64,000 nucleotides of DNA from Flavobacteriales bacterium (GTDB lineage: Bacteria > Bacteroidota > Bacteroidia > Flavobacteriales_D > Sanyastnellaceae): NCBI GenBank assembly GCA_022447625.1, contig JAKVAX010000006.1:1-64000 (forward strand), given 5' to 3'. The position numbers and the translations under genes were made by a program. The notes beneath the pieces are model-generated. The model was given only the letters and a program-made list of their open reading frames with translations, was not told where the DNA came from and searched no databases. Below, piece by piece: positions 8,791-17,304 of this stretch (its first letter is position 1; every line of letters begins with the position of its first letter).

Positions 8791-11700
8791 ATGTCTGCTA
8801 AGTACCCTGAATACAAGAACCTTGATCTCCCAGCAGTGGCTGAAGAGGTCTTAAAGATCTGGGAAGAGGAAAAGGTTTTTGATCGTAGTATGACCACGCG
8901 AGAAGGGAAGGAACCATTCGTATTCTTCGAAGGTCCACCCTCTGCTAACGGGATGCCTGGAATTCACCATGCATTGGCTCGTGCTATTAAAGACATTTTC
9001 TGTCGCTACAAAACTTTGAAAGGTTACCAAGTGAAGCGAAAAGCCGGTTGGGATACTCACGGTTTGCCTGTGGAGCTTGGTGTAGAGAAGGAATTAGGGA
9101 TCACCAAAGAAGATATCGGATCAAAGATCACGGTTGAAGAATATAACCAAGCTTGCCGTACGGCGGTGATGCGCTACACCGATGTTTGGAATGATCTGAC
9201 CCTCAAAATGGGCTATTGGGTTGATATGGATGAACCATATGTGACCTATGAAAACAAGTACATCGAATCGGTGTGGTGGTTGCTTAAGCAGTTGAGCGAC
9301 AAGGGGATGCTTTATAAAGGTTATACCATCCAGCCATATTCTCCGAAGGCAGGTACGGGGTTGAGTTCGCACGAGTTGAACCAACCGGGTACTTACCGAG
9401 ATGTGAAAGATTCAACGATTGTTGCTCATTTTCTCGCTAGCGCGGAAGGGCGTACTCGCCTGCAGGAGTTGGCAACTGATGGCACAATCACAGACAAAAC
9501 AGGTCTGCTAGCCTGGACAACCACTCCTTGGACGCTTCCTTCGAATACGGCCTTGACCGTTGGTCCAAAGATCGATTATGTCATCGTTAATACGACGAAC
9601 AAATATACAGACGAGCCCATCACCGTGGTGATGGCCGAAGCCTTGATGTCAAAGCACTTTCCAGTGAAGAAAGGAGTCGAGTTTGAGGTGATTGGAAAGT
9701 GTAAAGGAGCTGATCTTGTTGGAATCACCTACGAGCAACTCCTTGATTGGGCAACACCAATGGATGATGCGGAGCAAGCTTTCCGTGTGATTCCTGGTGA
9801 TTTCGTGACAACAGAAGATGGTACAGGTATCGTACACACGGCACCTACCTTTGGTGCTGATGATGCCAAGGTGGCGAAAGACGCTGGTGTTCCTCCTCTG
9901 CTCGTTGATGATGGCACTGGAAAAGGAGTTCCATTGGTTGATCTTCAGGGACGCTTCGTTGCAGGTCCTTACAAAGGCAGCTATGTAAAAAATGAATACT
10001 ACGATGAAGGTGAGGCGCCAGAGAAGTCAGTCGATGTTCTGATCGCCATCAGCTTGAAAGAGCGTGGCCTAGCTTTTAATGTTGAGAAATACGAGCACAG
10101 CTACCCTCATTGTTGGCGAACTGATCGTCCGATCTTGTACTACCCACTGGATAGCTGGTTCATCAAGGCTACTGCGGTAAAAGACCGCATGGTAGAATTG
10201 AACAAAACCATCAACTGGAAACCAGCGGCAACGGGAACAGGGCGTTTCGGTAACTGGCTTGAGAACTTGAATGACTGGAACTTAAGTCGTTCGCGTTTCT
10301 GGGGTATTCCAATCCCAATCTGGAGAACAGACGATGGAAACCAAAGCGTAGTTATTGGTTCTGTAGAAGAGCTGAAGACAGCATGTGATAAAGCTGTGGA
10401 AGCAGGAGTAATGGATGCCAATCCACTTGCTGATTTCACGCCTGGTGATATGTCGCAAGAGAACTACGACAAGTTCGATCTACACAAACCCTATGTAGAT
10501 AAGATTGTATTGGCCTCATCTTCAGGAGAACCGATGCGTCGTGAATCTGACTTGATCGACGTTTGGTTCGATTCAGGCTCGATGCCTTATGCGCAGTGGC
10601 ATTATCCTTTTGAGAATAAAGAACTCATCGATGAAGGGAAGTCTTTCCCAGCGGATTTCATTGCTGAGGGGGTTGATCAAACACGTGGGTGGTTCTATAC
10701 TTTGCACGCGATCGGAACCATGTGTTTTGATTCGGTTGCATACAAGACAGTAGTATCTAACGGACTCGTTCTAGATAAGAACGGTCAGAAGATGTCTAAG
10801 CGTCTAGGAAATGCGGTTGATCCGTTTGAAACATTGAAGAAATATGGACCGGACGCAACGCGCTGGTACATGATTACGAATGCTCAACCTTGGGATAACC
10901 TCAAGTTTGATGTCAATGGAATCACAGAGGTGCAGCGTAAGTTCTTCGGTACACTTTATAACACTTACAACTTCTTTGCGCTGTACGCGAACATCGATGG
11001 CTTCAGCCTGAAAGAAGCGCCAATAGCCATGGAAGAACGTCCAGAGCTTGATCGTTGGATCTGGTCGAAACTGCATACCTTGATCAAGGAAGTTGACCAA
11101 GCGTATGCTGACTTCGAACCAACACGCGCCGGACGTTTGATTCAAGAGTTTACCGTAGATCAGTTGTCTAACTGGTACGTTCGTTTGGCAAGACGTCGAT
11201 TCTGGAAAGGAGCTTACAATAGCGATAAGATTTCAGCTTACCAGACACTTTATGCGTGTTTGGAGACGATCTCTTTGTTGGCAGCACCTATTGCACCGTT
11301 CTACGCCGAAAAGTTGTATCGAGATCTTGTGGCGGTGACAGGAAGAACAGAAGAGAATTCAGTGCATTTGGCTGATTTCCCTGAAAGTGACGCTTCTTGC
11401 ATCGATGAAGCACTCGAAGATCGCATGGATATCGCTCAACATGTGACGTCTATGGTTCTCGGTCTTCGCAAGAAGGAGCGCCTTCGTGTACGTCAACCGC
11501 TTCAGAAGATCATGATCCCAATCTTGAGTGAAGGATTTGAGCAGCAGTTGAAGCAAGTAGAAGGATTGATCCTTTCCGAATTGAACGTGAAAGAGCTGGA
11601 ATACCTGCACGACACTGGAGTGTTGGTGAAGCAGATTAAGCCAAACTTTAAGGCTCTAGGTCCAAGATTTGGTAAGCAAATGAAGGAAGTAGCTGAAGCA

Positions 11701-12153
11701 GTTGGGCAGATGGATCAAGATGACATTGCTTCTCTTGAGAAGGATGGCAGGTTCAAGATCTCAATCTCAACTGGAGAGGCTGACGTACACCTGAGTGATG
11801 TTGAAATCAGCTCACAGGATATCCCAGGTTGGTTGGTAAGTGCTGAAGGAGGGTTAACCGTAGCACTAGACATTACTCTAACAGAAGAATTAAAGAACGA
11901 AGGAATCGCTCGAGAAATGATCAACCGTATCCAAAACCTGCGTAAAGACAGTGGTTTGGAGGTGACTGATAAGATTGCCTTGTACATTGTACGCACCGAT
12001 GCAATCGAAGAAGCGGTGGCGAGCAATTTGGAATATATTTGCCAGGAAACTCTGGCAGGAAAATTGGAGATGGTTGATAGCCTAGATAATGGCCATCCTG
12101 TAGAAGTGAGTGATGAAATCTCTACCGAAATCTCTATTGAAACACTAAATTAA
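8791..12153 (+). CDS. ileS: Isoleucyl-tRNA synthetase, type 2, with swapped GXHH signature motif
   Basis: 1120 residues, a full-length cytoplasmic class I enzyme that charges tRNA-Ile and edits valine. Visible parts are the N-terminal signature region at 48-65, the CP1 editing domain (LLAWTTTPWTLPSN; TEDGTGIVHTAPTFG), the second half of the catalytic core (ADFIAEGVDQTRGWFYTLH), KMSKR at 667-671, and the anticodon-binding and C-terminal regions typical of the eukaryote-like IleRS2 group. The class I HxGH motif is replaced by Gly-Ile-His-His at 57-60, following NGMP. In IleRS2 this GxHH arrangement has been reported to give extreme mupirocin resistance. It is first in an operon with a DksA-like gene (11 bp gap) and lspA. 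Confidence 0.97.
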   Translation: MSAKYPEYKNLDLPAVAEEVLKIWEEEKVFDRSMTTREGKEPFVFFEGPPSANGMPGIHHALARAIKDIFCRYKTLKGYQVKRKAGWDTHGLPVELGVEKELGITKEDIGSKITVEEYNQACRTAVMRYTDVWNDLTLKMGYWVDMDEPYVTYENKYIESVWWLLKQLSDKGMLYKGYTIQPYSPKAGTGLSSHELNQPGTYRDVKDSTIVAHFLASAEGRTRLQELATDGTITDKTGLLAWTTTPWTLPSNTALTVGPKIDYVIVNTTNKYTDEPITVVMAEALMSKHFPVKKGVEFEVIGKCKGADLVGITYEQLLDWATPMDDAEQAFRVIPGDFVTTEDGTGIVHTAPTFGADDAKVAKDAGVPPLLVDDGTGKGVPLVDLQGRFVAGPYKGSYVKNEYYDEGEAPEKSVDVLIAISLKERGLAFNVEKYEHSYPHCWRTDRPILYYPLDSWFIKATAVKDRMVELNKTINWKPAATGTGRFGNWLENLNDWNLSRSRFWGIPIPIWRTDDGNQSVVIGSVEELKTACDKAVEAGVMDANPLADFTPGDMSQENYDKFDLHKPYVDKIVLASSSGEPMRRESDLIDVWFDSGSMPYAQWHYPFENKELIDEGKSFPADFIAEGVDQTRGWFYTLHAIGTMCFDSVAYKTVVSNGLVLDKNGQKMSKRLGNAVDPFETLKKYGPDATRWYMITNAQPWDNLKFDVNGITEVQRKFFGTLYNTYNFFALYANIDGFSLKEAPIAMEERPELDRWIWSKLHTLIKEVDQAYADFEPTRAGRLIQEFTVDQLSNWYVRLARRRFWKGAYNSDKISAYQTLYACLETISLLAAPIAPFYAEKLYRDLVAVTGRTEENSVHLADFPESDASCIDEALEDRMDIAQHVTSMVLGLRKKERLRVRQPLQKIMIPILSEGFEQQLKQVEGLILSELNVKELEYLHDTGVLVKQIKPNFKALGPRFGKQMKEVAEAVGQMDQDDIASLEKDGRFKISISTGEADVHLSDVEISSQDIPGWLVSAEGGLTVALDITLTEELKNEGIAREMINRIQNLRKDSGLEVTDKIALYIVRTDAIEEAVASNLEYICQETLAGKLEMVDSLDNGHPVEVSDEISTEISIETLN
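9435..9447 (+). repeat. Dispersed 13-mer, copy 2
   Basis: Sense strand of ileS, G variant, encoding LASAEG. Confidence 0.8.
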
Positions 12154-12164
12154 TTGATGCAACG

Positions 12165-12536
12165 ATGGCAGACGTAAGATACTCTGATAGCGACTTGAAA
12201 GAATTTGCAGAACTCATTAACGAGAAGCTGGTTCAAGCGCGCCAAGATCTCGATCAGTTGAAAAGATCTCTATCACACGAAGACGATAACAGCACAGACG
12301 ATACCTCACCAACTTTCAAGATGATGGAAGATGGCTCTGAGACAATGAGCCGCGAAGAAACAGCTCAGTTGGCGGCACGCCAAGAGAAGTTCATTCGTAG
12401 CTTGGAAAATGCTCTACTACGCATTAAGAACAAGACTTACGGTGTTTGCCGTGAAACAGGGAAGTTGATCTCAAAAGAGCGTCTTCGCCTGGTTCCTCAT
12501 GCTACTTTGAGCATCGAAGCAAAGAATCGTCAATAA
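12165..12536 (+). CDS. TraR/DksA-family protein with degenerate zinc finger
   Basis: 123 residues: an N-terminal helical coiled-coil region (about 5-75) and a C-terminal DksA/TraR-type module beginning YGVCRETGKLI. In zinc-binding DksA four cysteines hold the metal; here only the Cys of YGVC remains and the other sites read Thr (CRET), Ser and Ala (ATLSIEAK), so the fold must hold without zinc. DksA proteins act on RNA polymerase in the stringent response; whether this one does is an inference. In Bacteroidota the gene is commonly found between ileS and lspA, as here, and is probably co-transcribed with both. Confidence 0.88.
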   Translation: MADVRYSDSDLKEFAELINEKLVQARQDLDQLKRSLSHEDDNSTDDTSPTFKMMEDGSETMSREETAQLAARQEKFIRSLENALLRIKNKTYGVCRETGKLISKERLRLVPHATLSIEAKNRQ

Positions 12537-12578
12537 ATTTCTCTTTAAGTCGTTGTGTCTAGTGCACAAACTTTGCCC

Positions 12579-13229
12579 ATGTTAAAACGCGTACTCCTCG
12601 TCGTTGGATCAGTCTTGCTGATCGACCAGATCGTCAAGATTTATATCAAGCTGAATTTTCGGATTGGAGAACGCTTCCCTGTGCTTAAGGAGGTCTTTGA
12701 GATTCACTTCATAGAGAACAAGGGTATGGCTTTCGGAATGGAGATTCCGAGTGCATGGGGCAAAATCGCACTTAGTCTGTTTAGGATTGTTGCGGTGGTC
12801 GTGATCTCGCTGTATTTGAGACGAATCATCCGCGAAGGGGCCCACAAAGGTTTTGTGACCTGCGTAGCCTTAATCCTCGCGGGTGCCGTTGGGAATATTA
12901 TCGACAGTGCATTCTATGGTATGTTGTTCAGCACCAGCAGCATTGTTCAAGCGGCTACCTTATTGCCTCCAGATGGAGGATATGCTCCTTTCCTTCACGG
13001 TGACGTTGTTGATATGCTCCACTTCACTGTCAAATGGCCTTCATGGCTAGGAGGTAATGGAATCAACGAAATCTTCCCACCCATCTTCAATATCGCGGAT
13101 GCAGCAATTACAGTTGGCGTGATCTGGATTCTAATTAGACAGCGTGTCTACTTCGCAAAACCTGAAGAGGAGAAAAGCGAAGAGCCAGAAGTTGCTGGAA
13201 ATTCCGAAGAAGGAGCGGTACAAGCTTAA
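12579..13229 (+). CDS. lspA: Lipoprotein signal peptidase (signal peptidase II)
   Basis: 216 residues from the ATG at 12579; an in-frame GTG at 12555 would add eight residues, but the ATG directly precedes the first membrane helix. The aspartic peptidase removes signal peptides from diacylglyceryl-modified prolipoproteins at the inner membrane. The family motifs are present: ENKGMAFG, GDVVDMLHF with the first catalytic Asp, and FNIADAAITVG with the second. Four membrane segments are visible. An insertion between the second and third helices (around LLFSTSSIVQAATLLPPDGG) and a C-terminal acidic tail are common in Bacteroidota. Likely clients in this window are GldH, the rhodanese lipoprotein and the lipoprotein encoded at 48116-49075. 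Its stop codon overlaps that of ispG. Confidence 0.95.
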   Translation: MLKRVLLVVGSVLLIDQIVKIYIKLNFRIGERFPVLKEVFEIHFIENKGMAFGMEIPSAWGKIALSLFRIVAVVVISLYLRRIIREGAHKGFVTCVALILAGAVGNIIDSAFYGMLFSTSSIVQAATLLPPDGGYAPFLHGDVVDMLHFTVKWPSWLGGNGINEIFPPIFNIADAAITVGVIWILIRQRVYFAKPEEEKSEEPEVAGNSEEGAVQA

Positions 13230-15133
13230 TGTGGAGCTACCCAATCACCGTGTTCAACGATCAGATTGATCAATTCTTGTACGGCTTCGTCCTCAGGAAC
13301 ATTCTTTTTCACCACTTCTTTCTCTTTGTATAGACTGATCTTTCCTGGTCCGGTTCCTACGTACCCGTAGTCAGCATCGGCCATTTCTCCTGGACCATTT
13401 ACGATACAGCCCATGATACCAATCTTGATACCTTTCAAGTGGCTCGTGGCGTTGCGAATCTTAGCGGTAGTCTCTTGCAGATCAAACAAGGTACGTCCAC
13501 AACTCGGACAAGAAATGTACTCTGTCTTTGAAATTCGTGTTCTTGTCGCTTGAAGGATTCCGAATAGGGTATCATTGACGAGCTTCGGCGCCATTTCAGG
13601 GGCAAACGCCCATACTCCATCACCGAGTCCATCAATTAGCAAAGCTCCGAGATCTGTTGAGGCATGCAACAAGAAGTGATCCTTATCGATGTTGTGATAT
13701 GCTCTTTTTGTAATTACCGGAACATCGCATCCGCCATGCAATAGCTTAAAATATGCTGTGCGCTGTTCTACCATTCCGTGTTGGTGGTCTGTAACCAATA
13801 CGAGAATAGCTGTTGGGTCAGCTTTAAGTTGACTGATTAATTGCTCGTTTAGTTCATTTAAAGAAGCCTCAATGAAATTGATATCAGCCGAATCCGGGCT
13901 TTTTTCAAGGTAAGCCGCAGCTTTCCAGAGCGGGTAGTGACGTGTTTTTGGCTCCCAATGGTCAGCGTCTACAAGTACACCGAGGGTTCCTGGAATTTCA
14001 AAACCAAGTGAGCGAGTGCCTGCATATACCAAATCACATGCTGCATCCGTCATGCTCCATTTATCGAGCTTGATAGAGTACATGTATCCTCCTGCGAAAA
14101 GGGAGGCAGGAATGATTTGATCTTTGTGGCTTAAATCGAGAACAACAGCAGGTACGTGCGGCTTACCGAAGTTTAGAACTTCACGCGAATCTCTTCGGTG
14201 GTATGAGAATGGATCAATCGCCATTTCCATCGGTTCAATGGATGCGTGTCTAGCTCTGTTCATGTAGCGCTCTGCGAGCATTCGCGCTACCGGAATTTCA
14301 GCTTCAGGCTCTTCAGTTAATGATACGCGAATGGTATCACCAATTCCATCTTCGAGCAAGGCGCCAATTCCGATGGCAGACTTGATACGTCCATCTTCAC
14401 CATCTCCAGCCTCAGTCACTCCCAAGTGCAGCGGGTAGTTCATGCCTTCCTCTTGCATGGTTTTTACCAACAAGCGGTAAGCTTGAATCATTACTTGTGG
14501 GTTGCTGGCCTTCATACTGATCACCAGATCGTGATAGTCGTTGTCACGGCAGATGCGCAGGAACTCCATCGCTGATTCAACCATGCCAATTGGCGTGTCT
14601 CCATAACGTGACATAATGCGGTCAGAAAGCGAACCGTGGTTGGTTCCAATGCGCATAGCACGGCCGAGGTCACGACATTTGATCACCAAAGGAGTGAATC
14701 GTTCACGAATACGATCGAGCTCCTCGTTATACGAAGCGTCAGTGTAGTCGATTTCCTGGAAGCGCTTTTTGTCAGCGTAGTTTCCAGGATTGACGCGGAT
14801 TTTCTCAACGTAATCAGCAGCGAGTTCTGCTGCGTTTGGAGTGAAGTGAATGTCAGCTACCAACGGAGTATCAAACCCTTTGGCTTGCAAACCGGCTTTG
14901 ATTTGTTCCAGGTTGGCGGCGTCTTTTTTACTCGGTGCAGTAATACGAACTAATTCACAACCAGCCTCAATCATGCGGATAGACTGCGCAATGGTGCCTT
15001 CCGTATCCATGGTGTCTGTGGTAGTCATTGACTGTAAACGGATAGGTTGATCACCTCCCATTTTTAGTTGACCAATACTCACTTCGCGTGTTTTGAAACG
15101 CTGATAATTGAAGGGATCGCTGCAGTAGTGCAT
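13226..15133 (-). CDS. ispG: 4-hydroxy-3-methylbut-2-enyl-diphosphate synthase (IspG/GcpE), long form
   Basis: The enzyme converts methylerythritol cyclodiphosphate to HMBPP in the MEP isoprenoid pathway, using a [4Fe-4S] cluster. The start at 15133 (MHYCSDPFNYQRFKTREV) is chosen by resemblance to family N-termini; ATGs at 15154 and 15172 extend the frame by 7 and 13 residues. The N-terminal TIM barrel (about 1-300) is followed by the roughly 250-residue central domain found in plants, Chlamydia and Bacteroidota, then the iron-sulfur domain with SCPSCGRTLFDLQ and GIMGCIVNGPGE. dxs, the first pathway enzyme, is at 52800 in the same window. It converges on lspA with overlapping stop codons and no room for a separate terminator. 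Confidence 0.95.
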   Translation of the reverse strand: MHYCSDPFNYQRFKTREVSIGQLKMGGDQPIRLQSMTTTDTMDTEGTIAQSIRMIEAGCELVRITAPSKKDAANLEQIKAGLQAKGFDTPLVADIHFTPNAAELAADYVEKIRVNPGNYADKKRFQEIDYTDASYNEELDRIRERFTPLVIKCRDLGRAMRIGTNHGSLSDRIMSRYGDTPIGMVESAMEFLRICRDNDYHDLVISMKASNPQVMIQAYRLLVKTMQEEGMNYPLHLGVTEAGDGEDGRIKSAIGIGALLEDGIGDTIRVSLTEEPEAEIPVARMLAERYMNRARHASIEPMEMAIDPFSYHRRDSREVLNFGKPHVPAVVLDLSHKDQIIPASLFAGGYMYSIKLDKWSMTDAACDLVYAGTRSLGFEIPGTLGVLVDADHWEPKTRHYPLWKAAAYLEKSPDSADINFIEASLNELNEQLISQLKADPTAILVLVTDHQHGMVEQRTAYFKLLHGGCDVPVITKRAYHNIDKDHFLLHASTDLGALLIDGLGDGVWAFAPEMAPKLVNDTLFGILQATRTRISKTEYISCPSCGRTLFDLQETTAKIRNATSHLKGIKIGIMGCIVNGPGEMADADYGYVGTGPGKISLYKEKEVVKKNVPEDEAVQELINLIVEHGDWVAPH

Positions 15134-15205
15134 TGTAGCCGTTTTCACTTCCATATGGCAAGGTAACACCATGCCGTGGAAATTGTTGTATTCCTTGGGG
15201 ATTCC

Positions 15206-16087
15206 TTAACGTTTGATCAAGATGATCTCGATGCGTCGATTCGCTTCGTTTTCCTTGCGGTTCTTTGGGTCTTTGTAGATCTTGTCTGTTCCACCTTTCC
15301 CTTCACATGTGATACGTTCTTCAGAGACACCTTGCATCACCAAGAAATCGCGGATTGATTCCGCACGAGCGCGAGAAAGATGCTTACCATTCTTATAAGC
15401 CACCTTTTCAGGATTCGACTTGGCAGCGCGCTTTAGATACTTCTTACCTATGTATCCATTGACATGGCCTTCGAGTAGGATGTCATATTCAAGGTGATCC
15501 AGGAGGTACTGTGCGACATCAAGCAGCGTACTTTCCGACTCATCGAGGTAGACAGCGCTATTGCCTTCGAAAAGAATGTTATTGAGCGTGAAACGCATTT
15601 CATCGCCATTCGTACGCGCCGTCATAGACGCAGGCCAAGTCTCTTCTTTGAACTCTTCAGGGAAAAGTGCTCGTGGAGGGTCAACCAAATTGGGACCTTC
15701 CTTTTCAACGAAGTACGCAGTAATACGCACGCAGTCAGCCTTGGCGTGACCTTCGTCATTGCCGTTGAAGGGCTGCATCTTAATTTCGAAAACACTCTTA
15801 TTCTCTGGGAGCTTTTGAGTGAGGAAATCATACACAACCATGCTGCGATCTTGTGCCAATTTCATGGTATAGTAATCCAACTCTCCTGCCTCACAAAGAC
15901 TGGAGATGTCTACCTTTTCCACAACGAAGTCATCGCTTAGGGCAAAAAATTCGCCTAGCGTCTTTCGCGCTTCAAGGGAAAGTTCGGTACTGTTTTCACC
16001 AAAATCGACCATGCGTTCCAACTTAATGGTCGCCAGCGATGAGGTGCTTAACAGTGCTAAACACAAGATTGACAGTACTTTTCTCAT
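15206..16087 (-). CDS. OmpA-family outer membrane/periplasmic protein
   Basis: About 293 residues from the ATG at 16087, which starts a clean signal peptide (MRKVLSILCLALLSTSSLA); the frame runs 15 residues further upstream but those do not look like an export signal. The C-terminal half (about 175-293) is an OmpA-like peptidoglycan-binding domain (ILFEGNSAVYLDESE, LLEGHVNG, LSRARAESIRDFL, NRRIEIILIKR). The N-terminal half begins with a second, weaker copy of the same pattern (MVDFGENSTELSLEARKTL), suggesting an internal duplication. It has no beta-barrel, so it is probably a periplasmic anchor. It lies between ispG (same strand, upstream edge 15133) and the divergent VWA gene. Confidence 0.85.
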   Translation of the reverse strand: MRKVLSILCLALLSTSSLATIKLERMVDFGENSTELSLEARKTLGEFFALSDDFVVEKVDISSLCEAGELDYYTMKLAQDRSMVVYDFLTQKLPENKSVFEIKMQPFNGNDEGHAKADCVRITAYFVEKEGPNLVDPPRALFPEEFKEETWPASMTARTNGDEMRFTLNNILFEGNSAVYLDESESTLLDVAQYLLDHLEYDILLEGHVNGYIGKKYLKRAAKSNPEKVAYKNGKHLSRARAESIRDFLVMQGVSEERITCEGKGGTDKIYKDPKNRKENEANRRIEIILIKR

Positions 16088-16176
16088 AACAAAGCTCAAC
16101 AGGGTGGAGGATGTGAACTTAGTCAGGGTCACTCAGGTTAAATTTAAGAAGAATTAATATGCGCTGACGAGGCGGA

Positions 16177-17298
16177 ATGCCGAACTTTCAACAAGCTATG
16201 CTTGGAATACGCTTTTCAGAATACACACCCGAAAAAGATCAACGAAGTCACTTTGAACGCCTGAAGGATATCTTCCTTGAGTTGGTAACACACACCTCCG
16301 GAGATATTGATGAGGCATTCGATTGGATGAAGCAATTGGATCAAGAATACTCGCTCTTTGATGACGAGTACACCTTTGATGATTTTGTGGATGAGTTGAA
16401 ACAACGCGGTTACTTGCGTGACCCTGAACGCCAAGGTCAAGGACCTAGTCTTTCATCAAAAGGGGAGCAAGAGATTAGACAACGTGCGTTAGACCAAATC
16501 TTTGGTAATCTCAAGAAAGGGGGGAGCGGGCAGCACCGCACCCGGCACATTGGAGGAGGAGACGAAGCCACAGAAGACCGCAGACCATTCCGTTTCGGCG
16601 ATAAGCCAGAACAGATTGATTTTGCAGAAAGCTTCAGAAACGCTCAAATCAATCACGGGTTAGATAGCAATATCTGGCTCACTGAGAATGACTTGGAGGT
16701 AGTTGAGCGGGAATATCGATCTATGACGTCAACGGTGTTGATGATAGATATCTCACACTCGATGATCCTGTATGGAGAAGATCGAATTACGCCTGCAAAG
16801 AAGGTGGCCATGGCCTTGAGTGAACTGATCATGCGCAAGTACCCGAAAGACACCTTAGACATTGTGGTATTCGGAGACGACGCATGGGAAATTCAGATCA
16901 AAGACCTGCCGTATCTGAATGTTGGTCCATATCACACCAATACGGTAGCGGGATTAGAACGGGCTATGGATATTCTCCGACGCAGAAAAACGGCGAATAA
17001 ACAGATCTTCATGATTACCGATGGTAAGCCTTCGTGTCTGATTGAAAACGGTGAGTTCTACAAGAATAGCTGGGGCCTAGACCCTTACATTGTTGGTAAG
17101 TGCTTGAATCTGGCGCGGCAATGTCGCAAGCTGAAGATTCCAATCACCACTTTCATGATCGCCTCAGATCCATACCTCCAACAGTTCGTGGAGGATTTTA
17201 CAGAAGCAAATAATGGCCGTGCTTTCTTCACCGGCCTCCAAGGTTTGGGTGACATCATGTTCTCGGACTTTGAAAAGAACAGAAGAAGGAAGCTTTAG
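16177..17298 (+). CDS. VWA-domain protein partnered with MoxR-type AAA ATPase
   Basis: 373 residues, cytoplasmic (no signal peptide). A charged helical N-terminal region (about 1-175) precedes a von Willebrand A domain (about 182-370) with an intact metal-ion-dependent adhesion site: DISHS in the first strand, the Thr of YHTNT, and the Asp of ITDGKPS. VWA proteins of this kind act with MoxR/ChlI-like AAA ATPases as chaperone or metal-insertion pairs. The ATPase gene follows 6 bp downstream, so the two are almost certainly co-translated. The client protein is unknown. Confidence 0.9.
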   Translation: MPNFQQAMLGIRFSEYTPEKDQRSHFERLKDIFLELVTHTSGDIDEAFDWMKQLDQEYSLFDDEYTFDDFVDELKQRGYLRDPERQGQGPSLSSKGEQEIRQRALDQIFGNLKKGGSGQHRTRHIGGGDEATEDRRPFRFGDKPEQIDFAESFRNAQINHGLDSNIWLTENDLEVVEREYRSMTSTVLMIDISHSMILYGEDRITPAKKVAMALSELIMRKYPKDTLDIVVFGDDAWEIQIKDLPYLNVGPYHTNTVAGLERAMDILRRRKTANKQIFMITDGKPSCLIENGEFYKNSWGLDPYIVGKCLNLARQCRKLKIPITTFMIASDPYLQQFVEDFTEANNGRAFFTGLQGLGDIMFSDFEKNRRRKL

Positions 17299-17304
17299 AA
17301 TAGC

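Noticed and set aside
15494-15940. Plus-strand ORF opposite the OmpA-family gene
   Set aside because: Antisense shadow of a clearly conserved OmpA-domain gene.
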